This document shows positions 10,653-23,166 of a DNA stretch of 64,000 nucleotides, piece after piece (position 1 is the stretch's first letter; every line of letters starts with the position of its first letter). Both the position numbers and the translations under genes were made by a program. The notes beneath the pieces were generated by a model that saw only the letters and a list, made by a program, of their open reading frames with translations, ran no database searches and had not been told where the DNA came from. This DNA is from Margaritifera margaritifera (lineage: Eukaryota > Mollusca > Bivalvia > Unionida > Margaritiferidae). The stretch lies in contig JAQPZY010001610.1 of the NCBI GenBank assembly GCA_029931535.1, positions 3,447,501 to 3,511,500 on the forward strand, read 5' to 3'.

Positions 10653-12280
10653 GTGAGTTCAGCATTCAGTAAATCATAAGATTTTAGTCTGATTAAAATT
10701 TCATAAAATGTATCAATGGAGTATGTTTATGATGTATTGTAAATTCATCATCTACTAAATATTTACTAGATTGTATCATAATAATTTCATTATGAAACAT
10801 AGTTAGAGGAATTTAGTGTCCTTCCTAAATTGTGCAAACTTTTATGCTTGACAATAATTTGTCAGTATTATCTAGTCATTTTGATTGATTTTAAAATCAA
10901 GATATTGCTAAAAGAGTTTTTAGACACTGAATCAGTTTCAAATATAACAAGTTTCTGTTCCAAGCGGTAGTAACTAAAATTTGACAAATGCCACCAGCGT
11001 GAGTTTTGTGGTGATGTTTTCATCTTTATTTTAATGGTTCCAGAATATTACATGAAACATTATTCATATCTTTCGGTGTAAGGTTCCCTTCCACAGTTTC
11101 TGTATAAGGTTGGAGCTGCAAAAACACTAATATCTGTCACTTTATTCTTATGCTCCACCATGATAGTGGTAGGGCTATAATGTTACCCTGGTAGGGCATG
11201 TTACCCTAGTCTATCTGCCCCATCTTGTTTAAGTTTTGCGTTTAGGTCAGTTTCAGGTTTATAGGCATTGTGGTTTGTATTGGTCACAATTTTCAAAAAT
11301 TTGTTTTGGCAGAAGAATAAATTCTGAATTAGGATCAGAATTTGAATTTCACATGCACCCAGTTATGGAATGCTTTCATTTACTATATATACTCTCTTTT
11401 AAGTTCAGTCCAACTGTAATAAACATAGACTCTGATCTGCCATCACATAATGTGCTGGCAGATCAGGGTCTGTGTTGTTTGTTCTATTGATTACTCCTAA
11501 CAAACTGCATAGACCCAGATCTGCTGGCATATTATGCAACAGCAGATCTGGGTTTGTGCAGTTTGCAATTGGACTTGACTTATAAGTGACTATAGATGGT
11601 ACTTTATGTCTATATCCTAGTGAAGAATTTTTGTATCACTCATGTTTGTATGATTTCTTATTCTATCACAGATTGAACCATCTTTAAATCAGAATTCATG
11701 GGTTCAGACTTGTGCACCTACAAAATTATCCATTGGTTTGAAAGGTGGTAGAAATTTGCACATGTGCAAACCTTGCTTCGTAGCTTCAGAAACCCAATCC
11801 ATTTTTGTGCAGAGTTGTGCCCACACATGTGTTGTGAACAGTTTAATGTTCCACAATATTGGCAAAGTTTATTCTCCTTGACTGGTGAAGTAGCTAGTAT
11901 TTCATGTAATGCAGTATGTTATCTTATCACTTTACTTGAACCATGGCTAACACTCTGATCCTGCCAGAACCCAATTTCTTGATCTAGCAATGAAAATAGA
12001 ACAGAATGGGTGACCACTTAGTGAACTGACAAGATAAAATCAAGTACCTTTAGTATGGGATCTCATTCAGCAAACTCCATATTCAGGAAACTTGTTATAG
12101 CTCTATGTCAGGTTCACTATAAGAGATCTGAGATAGACTCAGTCTTACAGACTAAATAAGCAGGAATATCAAATACTCTGGAGCAACAGGGCTGAAAAAA
12201 AGCTGAAAATGTGCTACTTACAGAGAGATATCTTGAATATGCACAACAATTCCTATTTATCCTTTACATTGTATGTAAAA
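10653..12280 (+). other. Intron with exon-derived fragments
   Basis: Two segments resemble the 3' part of the exon just upstream: 'gccaccagcgtgagtt' near 10987-11002 (exon/donor: gccaccagtgtgagtt), and about 11095-11145, which carries 'cagtttctgtataaggt' then 'ggagctgcaaaa' (exon: cagcttctgtaccagat..ggagcggcaaaa). Near 11440-11580 'cagatctg' sequences form small direct and inverted repeats. The rest is unremarkable. Confidence 0.5.
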
Positions 12281-12700
12281 TTCTGGTCAAGTAACAAAAT
12301 ATTGTTCTTGCTCAGAAAAGTTTTCAGTTGCGTGCACTGCAGGGCAGATTATTTGTCCATCCCAGGGCAAGCTTAGACAAGTTCCATACAAATTTGTTAT
12401 ATGAATCACAAAGTAGAACAGTGAATATATTCAATCACACCTTTTTTTAAAAAATAAAGCAATCATTTTTGGGTGTACAATAAACAGATTAAGTAAATAA
12501 TAATAAATTTACATTGTTATTTTTTTATAAAACATGGATGTTCTGTACAATGCAGCCTGGTTCATCCAGTCAGAAAAGTAGAACAATTTTGACTTTTTAG
12601 CAAGATGTATGGTTGAAAAAAAGTCAAAACACCTGAAAATTAAGTGGTGGTGTGGATAAGATGCTGGCTGGATTTGAGAGGTGACTGTTCCTGGGAGGTG
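12280..12700. other. Unassigned intronic DNA upstream of the LINE remnant
   Basis: May contain more 5' LINE sequence, but I could not support it by translated motifs. Nothing else recognised. Confidence 0.35.
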
Positions 12701-13115
12701 ACCTTTAGTGGAGTTTAGATGGTACTAAAATTGAGTTCTCTTTGAAGAAAATAGATGGAGGATGGGCAACACAATATTTGCTTTTTTTAATGACAAGTTG
12801 TATACCTACCTACATTCTGCCACATAATCCTATTTGTTAATTCTGATTATCAGTGATCCATCTCTTTTACTTGATATCTCTAGGGAAGTTGGTGATGACT
12901 TTTGTGGTAGTGACCACTTCCCAGTATACTTTTAAAGTAGTACACCCAAATCTTAGAGGGTGGGGCAAAGATGGAAATTGAATAAGGCATATTTGGAAAT
13001 GATTTAGTCCCTCTGTGAATCAATTTTGACAGATAATTGTTTTAAAAATGTAGTGGATCCAATATTCTTATTTACTAACATACTCCAAGAAGTTGATGGG
13101 AATACAATATCTAAA
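12700..13115 (+). pseudogene. LINE retrotransposon remnant: C-terminal part of APE-type endonuclease
   Basis: In the plus strand 12847-12931 a frame reads SDPSLLLDISREVGDDFCGS then DHFPV, the typical end of the apurinic-like endonuclease of non-LTR elements with the catalytic S-D-H motif. Upstream, 'TYLHSAT' (about 12810) followed by an in-frame stop matches the 'TYxHxAT' block of the same domain. Downstream 'WKLNKA' (12975) matches the usual linker. Several stops and frameshifts show that it is dead. A SINE interrupts it at 13116. Confidence 0.78.
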
Positions 13116-13369
13116 GTGTGGCCTTGGGTGTCCAAGTGGTCTAAGGTGTTGGCATTTACAGATCACTCACATCTGACCTCTGTCTGCATAGGTTTGAGTC
13201 TCAGCTCAACCTGCATAGGTATGTAAGGAAGCTTGCCAATAGCTTCCCATGGGTTGGTGGTTCTTCCCAAGATCTTCCCGGGTTCTTTCTCCACCAAATA
13301 TACTGACATCCATGAATAGCCTATGGTGTGCTGTAAAATGGCGTTAAACCCCACAAAACCAAACCAAAC
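13116..13369 (+). mobile_element. tRNA-derived SINE nested in the LINE
   Basis: Starts near 'gtgtggccttgggtgtccaa' and shows RNA polymerase III promoter-like boxes: an A box around 'tgtccaagtggtctaagg' (13130) and a B box around 'ggtttgagtctc' (13191). It ends in 'gcgttaaaccccacaaaacc' plus a CCAAA-type tail, typical of bivalve SINEs. LINE homology resumes directly after it ('aaccatggtttgataaagaa'), so the insertion is younger than the LINE. I could not define a convincing target-site duplication. Confidence 0.82.
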
Positions 13370-13885
13370 AATGCCTGAAACTTAAGCAATCCCTAAATAT
13401 ATCAACAAACCATGGTTTGATAAAGAATGCCATCAGGGAACAGACAAATAATCTTAGCTTTTTCAATGCTAATCCAACAGGTGAAAATCTGAAAAAATAC
13501 AGAGGTAAAGCTTGTCTTACCATTATTGCAAAAGGAAAACACGGAGATAAAACATCTGTATCAAACACTTCATGAAATCTGATCATTTAGTCAATACCCT
13601 ACCAGAAATTTCAAATACAATACATTCACCTAATATTCTTCACCAGAGAACTTTTTCTGAACTCTTCTGCCGTGTCAAGAACAAGAAAGAAAAAATGGTT
13701 TAAAATTTTAATTCTAATGCTGAAGATTACAATAAACTTTTTACTCTAAGAGAACTGCAAGACTCTTGATTAAGCCCGTGACTCTTAACCAGGAACTGAT
13801 GATATCCACTCTCAACTTCTGAAACACTTACTTGACACAGCTCTCAATACACTACTAAACAGTTTCAATAAAGTTTGGGAAACTG
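13370..13885 (+). pseudogene. LINE remnant: linker and start of the reverse transcriptase
   Basis: After the SINE, 'PWFDKEC' (13408) matches the conserved 'PWFNKEC' linker between endonuclease and reverse transcriptase (RT). From about 13797, 'DDIHSQLLKHLLDTALNTLL' continues as 'NSFNKVWETGALLP', the RT 1 region of Jockey/CR1-like non-LTR elements. Stops and frameshifts are present throughout. RT homology runs straight into the 43-bp tandem array that follows. Confidence 0.82.
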
Positions 13886-14226
13886 GTGCCTTGCTGCCAT
13901 GATGGCAAGAAGCAACAGTGATATCATGGTGGCTTGCTGCCATGATGGCAAGAAGCAACAGTGATATCATGGTGGCTTGCTGCCATGATGGCAAGAAGCA
14001 ACAGTGATATCGTGGTGGCTTGCTGCCATGATGGCAAAAAGCAACAGTGATATCATGGTGGCTTGCTGCCATGCTGGCAAGAAGCAACAGTGATATGGTG
14101 GCTTGCTGCCATGATGGCAAGAAGCAACAGTGATATCATGGTGGCTTGCTGCCATGATGGCAAGAAGCAACAGTGATATCATGGTGGCTTGCTGCCATAA
14201 TGGCAAGAAGCAACAGTGATATCAGT
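13880..14226. repeat. 43-bp minisatellite (~8 copies) derived from LINE RT sequence
   Basis: The unit is 'tggtggcttgctgccatgat', 'ggcaagaagcaacagtgata', 'tca'. The first unit reads on from the RT frame as '..ETGALLP-stop-WQEATVIS', which fits the next conserved RT block ('LPxxWxxAxVI'). The array therefore arose by amplifying a piece of the LINE itself. Minus-strand frames of 79-102 codons here are by-products. Confidence 0.9.
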
Positions 14227-15470
14227 ACAGCTAAACAAATAACTGAATATTCAAAATCAGAATACTTTTCAAAAATATTCAAATAGAAAATTAGTATTCA
14301 AATATTCATTTGTTTACGAAGAGAGTAATGACAATTAAAACCAGACTCGGTAGCTGACCACACTGACTACAGGCACTCTTTTCTGTCTGTCAAAAAGGGA
14401 CAACTATTGAGGACATCCACTCCACTTCTTCCAATCAACACAAGATGCCTAACTCGTGTGGTTCAAAATTTGATCACTTACCAATTCTGTGCTAATTTTC
14501 TTATACCATTGGCATGTTCAGCCACTCATAACTTATATCAATGACAAGAAGATATATATTCCAAACTTTTTCCCCATGTATAATATAAGGACTTTACTGA
14601 TCATTTAATGGCCACTTTTGTGCATAGTTTCTATGTTGCTTTATGTCTTGTCTACATGGATTTCAGTTTTGATGGTATATGACTTCCAGCATTTCACACA
14701 GTAAATATGCTTGCTTGCTGTTTACCCAAGAGTGAAATAGACTTGCATTAACCCAACAACCAATCAAAATTGAAAGTGGTCTATTCACTGCATGACATTA
14801 AAAAAAAATAGAGCAGGGGTCATATCAAAGCCAACAAATCCTTTCAACAAAGTAGCTTCTTTGGGAAACTCAAGCAATATTGTTATATTGTTGTTGATGA
14901 ATATTAACTGCATGGTGGGATGACAATTCGAAAGATGTGGAAGTTCTTGCACGGTGTGCATCTGCCACTGAAACTGCAAAAATTAGATGATGACAAGAAA
15001 AAGGCACTGAAAATTCAGAAATGAGATGATGACATGAGAGCGTAAATGTGATCAAGAGAAAAAAGTGGTAAAGTACCAGAAATCTTGAGAAAACTAATAT
15101 GAATGGCTGAAATTTGACCCAGAAAAGGATGTGATGTTGTGCACTTTCTGGATTCAGAGAAATATGAACATGTGGATCAGTGAAATTTAGGCTGGATCGG
15201 TAAAAATGTTATTATGGGGATCCTGTGGATAAATTTAAAAAAAACCCCACTCCTATTTCAAGCCCTGTTCAAAGCCAGTGATTTTTGTAAAGTAAAATCT
15301 GTTATCTATGTGTGGACAATGATGTTATCTTCTGAAGCAGATTTAAAGACAAATGATATTAAAAAAATGAAAAACATATTAATCTCTGGTTTGTATCAAC
15401 TCATTGTAGTACCTCAGTTTTAATAACATAGAAAAGAATGTTCTTTTTAATTATTTTATGTCTTTTATGC
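14226..15470. other. Intronic DNA, possibly more degraded LINE
   Basis: 14330-14470 contains fragments that could be further RT sequence, but I found no clear motif. 14980-15060 has a repeated 'agatgatgacaagaaaaagg'-type block. No gene recognised. Confidence 0.35.
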
Positions 15471-16898
15471 CCTGTCCAGTATGAACCGCCATTAATCAAA
15501 ATATCCACACCCACCAATTTGCATTGCCCTGTCCAGTATGAACCATCATTAATCAAAATATCCTGACCCACCATCAATGCCCTGTCCAGTATGAACCATC
15601 ATTGATCTAAATATACTGACCCACCAATTTTCAATGCCCTGTCCAGTATGAACCATCATTAATCTAAATATCCACACCCACCAATTTGTAATGCCCTGTC
15701 CAGTATGAACCATCATTAATCAAAATATCCACACCCTCCAATTTTCAATGCCCTGTCCAGTATGAACCATCATTAATCTAAATATACCCCCCCCCCCAAT
15801 TTTCAATGCCCTGTCCAGTATGAACGATCATTAATCAACATATTCTGACCCACCAATTTTCAATGTCCTGTTCAGTATGAACCATCATTAATCTAAATAT
15901 CAACCCCCACCCCCACCCCAATTTTCTATGCCCTGTCCAGTATGAACCATTATTAATCTAAATATCCTGACCCACCAATTTTCAATGCCCTGTCCAGTAT
16001 GAACCATCATTAATCTAAATATCCACACCCACCAATTTTCAATGCCTTGTCCAGTATGAACCATCATTAATCTAAATATCCACACCCACCAATTTTCAAT
16101 GCCCTGTCCAGTATGTACCGTCAATAATCTAAATATCCACACCCTCCAATTTTTAATGCCTTGTCCAGTATGAACCATCATTAATCTAAACATCCACACC
16201 CACCAATTTGTAATGCCCTGTCCAGTATGAACCATCATTAATCTAAATATCCACACCCTCCAATTTTCAATGCCCTGTCCAGTATGAACCATCATTAATC
16301 TAAATATTCACACCCTCCAATTTTCAATGCCTTGTCGAGTATAAACCATCATTAATCTAAATATACACACCCACCAATTTTCATTGCCTTGTCCAGTATG
16401 AACCATCATTAATCTAAATATCCACACCCACCAATTTTTAATGCCCTGTCCAGTATGAACCATCATTAATCTAAATATCCACACCCACCAATTTTCAATG
16501 CCCTGTCCAGTATGAATCATCATTAATCAAAATATCCACACCCTCCAATTTTCAATGCCCTGTCCAGTATGAACCATCATTAATCTAAATATTCACACCC
16601 TCCAATTTTCAATGCCTTGTCCAGTATGAACCATCATTAATCTAAATATCCACACCCACCAATTTTCATTGCCCTGTCCAGTATGAACCATCATTAATCT
16701 AAATATCCACACCCACCAATTTTTAATGCCTTGTCCAGTATGAACCATCATTAATCTAAATATCCACACCCACCAATTTTTAATGCCTTGTCCAGTATGA
16801 ATCATCATTAATCAAAATATCCACACCCACCAATTTTCAATGCCCTGTCCAGTATGAACCATCATTAATCTAAATATTCACACCCTCCAATTTTCAAT
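15470..16898. repeat. 57-bp minisatellite, ~25 copies
   Basis: The unit contains 'aatgccctgtccagtatgaa', 'ccatcattaatctaaatatc', 'cacacccaccaattttc'. It is one of the largest arrays in the window (1.43 kb). Adjacent units are close variants (caca/caccc, tgta/tttc), and blocks of about 285 bp (five units) recur near 16300 and 16590, suggesting segmental duplication. Minus-strand frames with a 19-residue repeat (HTGQGIENWWVWIFRLMMV) are by-products because 57 = 3 x 19. Confidence 0.95.
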
Positions 16899-17340
16899 AG
16901 TACATACAATCTATGGACATTAAATACATTTTATTAGCCAATGGAGAAAAAAAAATCAAGTTGGAACATAAACTAAGGGATGTTTTACCAATATTCAAAA
17001 ACAAGTGATTGAATGGATGAAACTGCTTTGATTACCCTCTTTGTAGCCAGTGCTTGTCTGGACACCCAGCTGTTTTTATTTTTCATTCTACTGGCTGAGA
17101 GGGCAAGAGACCAGCTGGTAACCAAATCTGAATATTGTTACATGTATTTCCATGCCTTCTCTAAAAAGGTTCTTGTGATGAACTAGTATATAGAGAGGGT
17201 CAAGATAATTTTACTTTTAATAAATACTACATTACAAATCAGACTTTACTTACTTTACTATGTAGAGGCCATCATATTTTCTGGAATTAGCTGCATCAGT
17301 TAGTTCTGCTTACTGTTGCTATTGTTTTACTCGGCAGATA
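16898..17340. other. Non-coding stretch
   Basis: No recognisable exon or element. Confidence 0.4.
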
Positions 17341-17345
17341 TATAG

Positions 17346-17755
17346 GTGTGTATGTATGTATGTATGCATGTATGTATGTATGTATGTATGTATGTATGTA
17401 TGTATGTATGTATGTATGTATCTATGTATGTATCTATGTATGTATGTATGTATGTATGTATCTATGTATGTATCTATGTATGTATCTATGTATGTATGTG
17501 TATATGTATGTATGCATGTATGTATGTATGTATGTATGTATGTATGTATGTATGTATGTATGTGTATATGTATGTATGTGTGTGTATGTATGTATGTATG
17601 TATGTATGTGTGTATATATGTATGTATGTATGTGTATGCATGCATGTATGTATGTTTGTATGTATGTATGCATGTATGTATGTATGTATGTATGATTGTA
17701 TGTATGTATGTGTGTATGTATACATGTATGTATGTGTGCATGTATATGGATAATG
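17346..17755. repeat. (TATG)n tetranucleotide microsatellite, ~400 bp
   Basis: About 100 TATG units with scattered tatc, tgtg, tata and tgca variants. Long 'MYVC' and 'YIHT' frames on both strands come from this array. Confidence 0.97.
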
Positions 17756-18660
17756 GTATATGAGCACAATACTGGCTATGTAGTGATTATTTATTAAATT
17801 TTAAAAAATATAAAGATAAAAAATTGCAAAATTAAACTTTACTGATAAAAGGTGCCAATGTTTCATTTTCCAGATCACTTTTGTCAGAAATTATTTTCTG
17901 CATGATAATTATTGTTACAATGGCTGCTGGAGTCTACTAAAAGCTTCAAAGATGTAAGCTATGTAATAGTTGATTACATTCTGGTTTCTTTTGGTAGATT
18001 AATCTAGTGATGTGGACTATTTTCTGGCACAGTGTTAATTCAGAAACTGATTAACTGCTCCAGTCTAAGTTTATTAAGGATCAGAATCAGGCAGATAATA
18101 GAACATTGTTTGCGTTGTAATGTATAGATAGGTAGCTAAGCTTGATGATTTCATACTGTTGTATACTTTACCTAGCTGTGTTGTAATGCTGCTGATATTT
18201 TACTTTGTACAAGTTCTCACTACTTACAAAGCTTGAACATTTCACAGCACATATGGGTGTCAATTAGTCTTTTAATTCAGGGTTTAACAAATGTTGTATC
18301 CAGAACCCAGGGTCTACCAGGTCCCAAGATCACAATTAATCCTCATGCTCAAACGGAGACTTTAGATTCAGACATCTGATTGGTCAGTACTTTGATGTTA
18401 GCCAATCAGAAGTCAAGATTTATGTGTAAGAATATTTTTGCAATCTTGGAGCTGGAATGCATGGTTTAGGCTACCATATGCTGAGATCAGGTAGCCCATT
18501 GGCTACCATATGCTAAAATCAGTTAGCCCAGTGGCTACTACATAACATTAAGACTTTGTTCCACATTTTATGTTGAGCACTCCTTGGCAAAAGTTCATCA
18601 TAGTGATTACCTTGATACATGTGTGTCTGTCTGTATGCCCATGTCTGTCCACAGCCTAGA
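17755..18660. other. Non-coding stretch with a small duplication
   Basis: At 18465-18545 a ~50-bp unit containing 'ggctaccatatgct' and '..tagccca' is repeated two to three times. Otherwise nothing recognised. Confidence 0.45.
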
Positions 18661-18679
18661 TTAACCTTAGTGTTAACAT

Positions 18680-19500
18680 TTTTAGCTCACCTGTCCGTGA
18701 GGCCAAGTGAGCTTATTGTTGTTCCTTCATCTTTCATGGGTCAACTGTTGTCCATGCACAATTGCTTCTTGTCAAAATCTGCTCAACAGAATCTGACCAA
18801 ATTTGACAAAAAACATCATTGCATGAAGCTCATTCAGATTTGTTGAAATGATGCTGATCTGCCATGAAGTGTGGCTGCCAATACTAAAAATAGATACAAC
18901 TTTAAAATACTTCTTGTAAGAACTGCTTTACATAATTTGACCAATCTGCCAACAAGTATGGCTGCCATTTCTAACAATAGAAAGAAAAAAAACAACAACT
19001 TTTCAAGGACTGCGTAGCAGAATTTGACCAAATTTTACTGAAACCATCCTTGCATGAAGCTATTTCAAATTTGTTCAAATAATGCGATCAGATATAGCTA
19101 CTGTAACTAAAAATAGAAAAACATAAAAACGACTTCTTTCCAAGAACTGTTAAACAGAATTTGACCAAATTTTACTGAAACCATCCTTGCATGAAGCTAT
19201 TTCAAATTTCTTCAAATAATGCACATCTGTGATCAGATATAGCTATTGTAACTAAAAATAGAAAAACATAAAAACGACTTCTTTCCAAGAACTGTTAAAC
19301 AGAATTTGACCAAATTTGACAGGAAGCATCCTGGCATGAAGTTCTTGAAAAATTTGTTCAAATAATGCCGATCTGCCATCAGATATTGCCACTTGTACTA
19401 ATAATAGGAAAATAGCAAAGCCATTAAAGGACTTCTCCAAAACCATTTAATAAAATGTGTCCAAACTCGATAGAAAGCACATTATACATGCCAGTTTGAC
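18680..19500 (+). repeat. Family A repeats behind an 'agctcacctg' palindromic leader
   Basis: Begins 'tttagctcacctgtccgtga' followed by 'ggccaagtgagctta', an imperfect inverted repeat that I associate with the start of a common bivalve interspersed element. It then contains five family A units (landmarks 'ctaaaaatagaaaaac' and 'aatttgaccaaatttgac'; period ~130-170 bp). The sequence 'ggcccacttgtggctcttgttt' at about 21698-21721 looks like a matching 3' end, so the whole stretch to 21721 may be one element. Confidence 0.5.
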
Positions 19501-21720
19501 AATTAAAGCAACGAAAGTATCTTATGATGAGGACTATAGAAAATCACAGGTTTGGGATTATGCATACATTTCAATAAAACAAGTTTTTAAAAAGAGCAAA
19601 ATAATGCACCTTAGGGATTAAATTGAACAATATGTAATTTAAATCTGAGATAAAATATAAAATAGAAATATGACAAGTAGCACTCTCAGTGGATAACTTA
19701 TGAATGAGATGGGTTTGGAAAACAATGGAGTGTGTGCAGTCGTATGAATGAATTTGCTGTATTTAGTCTTATTGGACCCCACCCCCACCACTAACCAAAG
19801 CAACTTTAGACCTTAAAATGGTATTGCCATATTAAAGTGCCTGAAACATTTGTTGTTTTTATGTTGTTAGATGTATATGCATTTCATATATTCAATGCCA
19901 TTACCGGTAGTAACAGATTCTTTGAAGTTTATATTTTGTACTCTTAGCTTTTATTAAAATTAAAAAAAACAAAGCAAATCAATCTACTTTTCTCCAGAAA
20001 CACTTTCAAATTGAATTACTAAGAGCAAAGAAATGCATGCCTTTACAAAAATCCTGAGAAATTCAGTAGCCAGTCTGGGCTGATTGATGGTGGGAATGGA
20101 ACCCAAACCCTTCTGGTTACGAGTTCAATGCCTTAATTACTCAACCATCAACACTGCCCTGTGTGGGAATCTCAGTAGTTTCCAAGTAATGACCCCAGGG
20201 GGTACAGACAGACCCAGTAATCCATTCTGACTGCATAAATTAACTCCCCTTGTAGTACTGAGTAAGTGTACATATACTTTAATGGTAGGACAGTGAACAG
20301 TTTCAAAGTTATTACCCAAGGTCTAGTCTCTAGGGGCCATTGAGATACCCAGAGGGCATTGAGAGACCCAGGGGGCGTTGAAAGACCCAGAGGCCAATTC
20401 TAGTTGCATAAATGAAGGTCTTCTCATGCCAATAAAGCATATATCATATTTTCTGCATGATTTTGGACAGTAGAAAATTACTTTTTCTGTCAGAAAATAT
20501 GCAAAGATATTTCATTTATGTCTGAAATGAATCAAATGAAAAAGCAAGCCCAGGCAATCAAAGCCACACACATAATATTATGTTATACCTTTAGTCTTAC
20601 AGCAAAGTAATCACACTATACATGTACATTAATGAATTATAACTGACTACTTGCCATGTTTTTTATTTTTTTATTTCACTTCTTAAGAAAATGTAAGGAT
20701 ATTTTAAAAACAAATTTCAGAAGTGAAGCCATGTTTTAATCTCCTATATATATTAGGTCTAAAAAATGTTACAACTCTATGGTCTAAGAAAAATGTAACA
20801 TAAAGAAAGTGAAACTAACAAATCAAGTAAAAATCAATAAGCAATTTATTTCTAGTCAATTAAAGTGAAAATTCAAAAGACACTTACAGTAACGTAAATT
20901 AAAATCCAAATAATCCAATAATCCTGAGTGTCCTAATCACAAGTCCTAAATATAGAATATTCCGAATGAATGACTGTATCCTTGAATGTGTTGATGTGCC
21001 AGTAGTCTTTAATGTGACGATATGCCAAAATGAAGTACTCCAGAATATCTTTGAATAAGCTCACATAAATCACAAAATCATCAATTCAGAATCCAAAATC
21101 CAAAAATCTATGAGCACGTGTATCATCCAGTGAATATTTAAAATAATTCCTCTCTCTGAATTTGGAATGATTTTTCACAACTGTAATGGCTCTTTTAAGA
21201 CTGATGTTAAGGTCGAAACTGAAAAACTGTCCTCAAAACATGGTATATGTAAAGATAGACCACATGACAGAATGTTCTAGAATATTATGGTGTATGTGAC
21301 TCTTAACACACAACTCTAAGGGAAATTCTAGTTTTATCTGTAAACAAAATCAACCTTGACCTCAAATTGAATCAGCAACTTGTTTACCAAAACTCTCCTT
21401 GAACTCCAATTCTAGGTAAACAACCTAATTCAAGGACAGTAGATAAACATGTTGACATTATACTTAACATTAAGGTTTAAACAAATATTGAAGTAAAGAA
21501 ACCTATATAATTTCATAAAATATTTATAATATATAAACATCATAAATAATTAAAAAAAAGAAGATAAATGACACCAATATTAATAGACAATGTTGTAACT
21601 AAGTGCCCCAAACTTGTCTTTCCACTCCACAGTTTCAAAACATGTATTAATTTGCATTCACAAAATAAACATGTCAGTTACCAAGGTGAACAATTTTAGG
21701 CCCACTTGTGGCTCTTGTTT
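19500..21720. other. AT-rich intronic DNA
   Basis: Apart from the SINE head at 20065-20158, 20335-20395 holds three copies of a ~23-bp unit with 'gggcattgagagacccag'. No coding region was found. It may be the body of the interspersed element described at 18680-19500. Confidence 0.4.
20065..20158 (-). mobile_element. tRNA-like SINE head, minus orientation
   Basis: Read on the minus strand the segment carries an A-box-like 'gttgatggttgagtaattaa' and a B-box-like 'gggtttgggttccattccc' about 35 bp further on, the arrangement of a tRNA-derived SINE head. The 3' tail is not evident. Confidence 0.5.
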
Positions 21721-21869
21721 ACTTAACTTTTATTTAAATATCATTTTATCACACTCTCTTCAAATATGGAATATAACTATGGGGCAGGCTTGACATGCAG
21801 GCCATGACTAGCTTGTTTTTTATAAGCCGGCCAAAGGCAGATCATATATTGTTATGATGTCCATCTGAA

Positions 21870-22560
21870 AGAATAATAATGGTTTCTGCACAGTAATATT
21901 AGTTCTACATCACAGACCTGAACTAAACTTTGTGGATGTCTTGCACTTGGAGTCGGGAAGAAGTCTTTTGATTTTGGGGTCAACAGGTCAGAGGTCAAGG
22001 TCACTGTGGGAAAAAAGAAAAAAAAATGACCAATGGTTTATGCACACACATTATTATTCTCAGATATGTCCCTCACCAAAGTTTGTGGATGGCCTACATG
22101 TACACATTTGGTAAGAAAGAAGTCTATTGATTTTGGGATCAAAAGGTAAAAGGTCAAGGTCATTGACTGAAGAATGAAAAGTGCTGTTTTTTCATAAAAG
22201 CTTAATTTCTAAACCACATAGCTTGACCAAAGTTGGTGGAGGGCCTGCACATAAGGTAAGGAAAAGGTCTATTGATTTTAGGGTCAAAGGTCTTGGCCAT
22301 TGTGACTCAAAAGGAAAATTAGTTTTGCACAGTAAATTTTGTTCAAGAGTAATTTCCTTTTTTTCCGATTTTGTGGATTGCTTGCAATTAGAGTGAGAAA
22401 GGAACACATCAATTTGGAGGGCGGGTCTGAAGGTCAGAGGTCAAGTTCATGGTAAGCCTAACAAGAAATTAATAGTTTCTGCACTGTAAGTTTAGTTCAA
22501 ATCCACGTACCTTTATCGTTGTTCAAGGTCATTGATACCACTTGATCAATGACCTCATGA
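21870..22560. repeat. Diverged ~150-bp tandem repeat family D
   Basis: Units are marked by 'aggtcagaggtcaaggtcac' (21985), 'aaaaggtcaaggtcattg' (22148), 'caaaggtcttggccattg' (22284) and 'aggtcagaggtcaagttcat' (22433). Each is preceded by 'gtttgtggat' and 'aagtctattgattttggg'. The overlapping 71-codon ORFs on both strands at 22181-22407 are repeat by-products. Confidence 0.7.
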
Positions 22561-23166
22561 TTCAACTTTGCCCTACTGGTGCCAGCATAGAGGACCATTA
22601 AATACAGATTGGGGATATAATATACAGTTCACAGTACCCTTGTTAGAACATAGCTATAATAACATTTCACAAAGAGGAGAAACTCTTAGTGTCTAATAAC
22701 AGCAGAAAAGGGAAGACTTAAAGCTGTTTAAATAGTTTGATGTTAAATTGTGTTCCTCGTGGCTACTGTATTTATGTTGGGCTTCCCAGTTAGGTTCTAT
22801 TTCTGGTAGCCCCGGTTCCCATTAGCCCACTGGATTACCATCTGATTTTGAAATTGGTTAAAACCAGGAGTTGGAGGAAATTGCAGGAGCTGAAGGAAAC
22901 CACAAGTCTTGTATGGACTATCCCTTTTTTATGAAAATACTGGAATTGGGGATTGAGCTCAGCTGTAAAGGTGCACTGATGATATTGGCATATGGTATCA
23001 GAATAGTGAGGAAAGTTATGGATATCATTGACCTGGTACTTCATGATTTCAGTGTCATCCTCAAGAAAGGTCAGCTAGACAGTTCTTTTATTATATCCCA
23101 TAGGAAGATTATTATGTCATTATCTCCTTTTCATGATTATTATGTCATTATCTCCTTTTCATGCAG
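22560..23166 (+). other. Intron end upstream of the coiled-coil exon
   Basis: Near 23100-23160 'attattatgtcattatctcc' occurs in a ~31-bp tandem duplication directly before the splice acceptor, so the polypyrimidine tract before 'catgcag' lies within duplicated sequence. Confidence 0.5.

Noticed and set aside
13130..13202. A functional tRNA gene
   Set aside because: A- and B-box-like motifs are present, but no cloverleaf could be drawn and the sequence continues into a SINE body and tail.
15900..16808. Minus-strand ORFs with a 19-residue repeat, looking like a repeat protein
   Set aside because: By-product of the 57-bp array. Copies carry frame-breaking indels elsewhere, and synonymous sites are not favoured.
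15470..16898. CRISPR-like array of direct repeats
   Set aside because: Units are contiguous tandem repeats without unique spacers, in a eukaryotic intron.
17319..17769. Long MYVC / YIHT ORFs in several frames
   Set aside because: Translation of a (TATG)n microsatellite.
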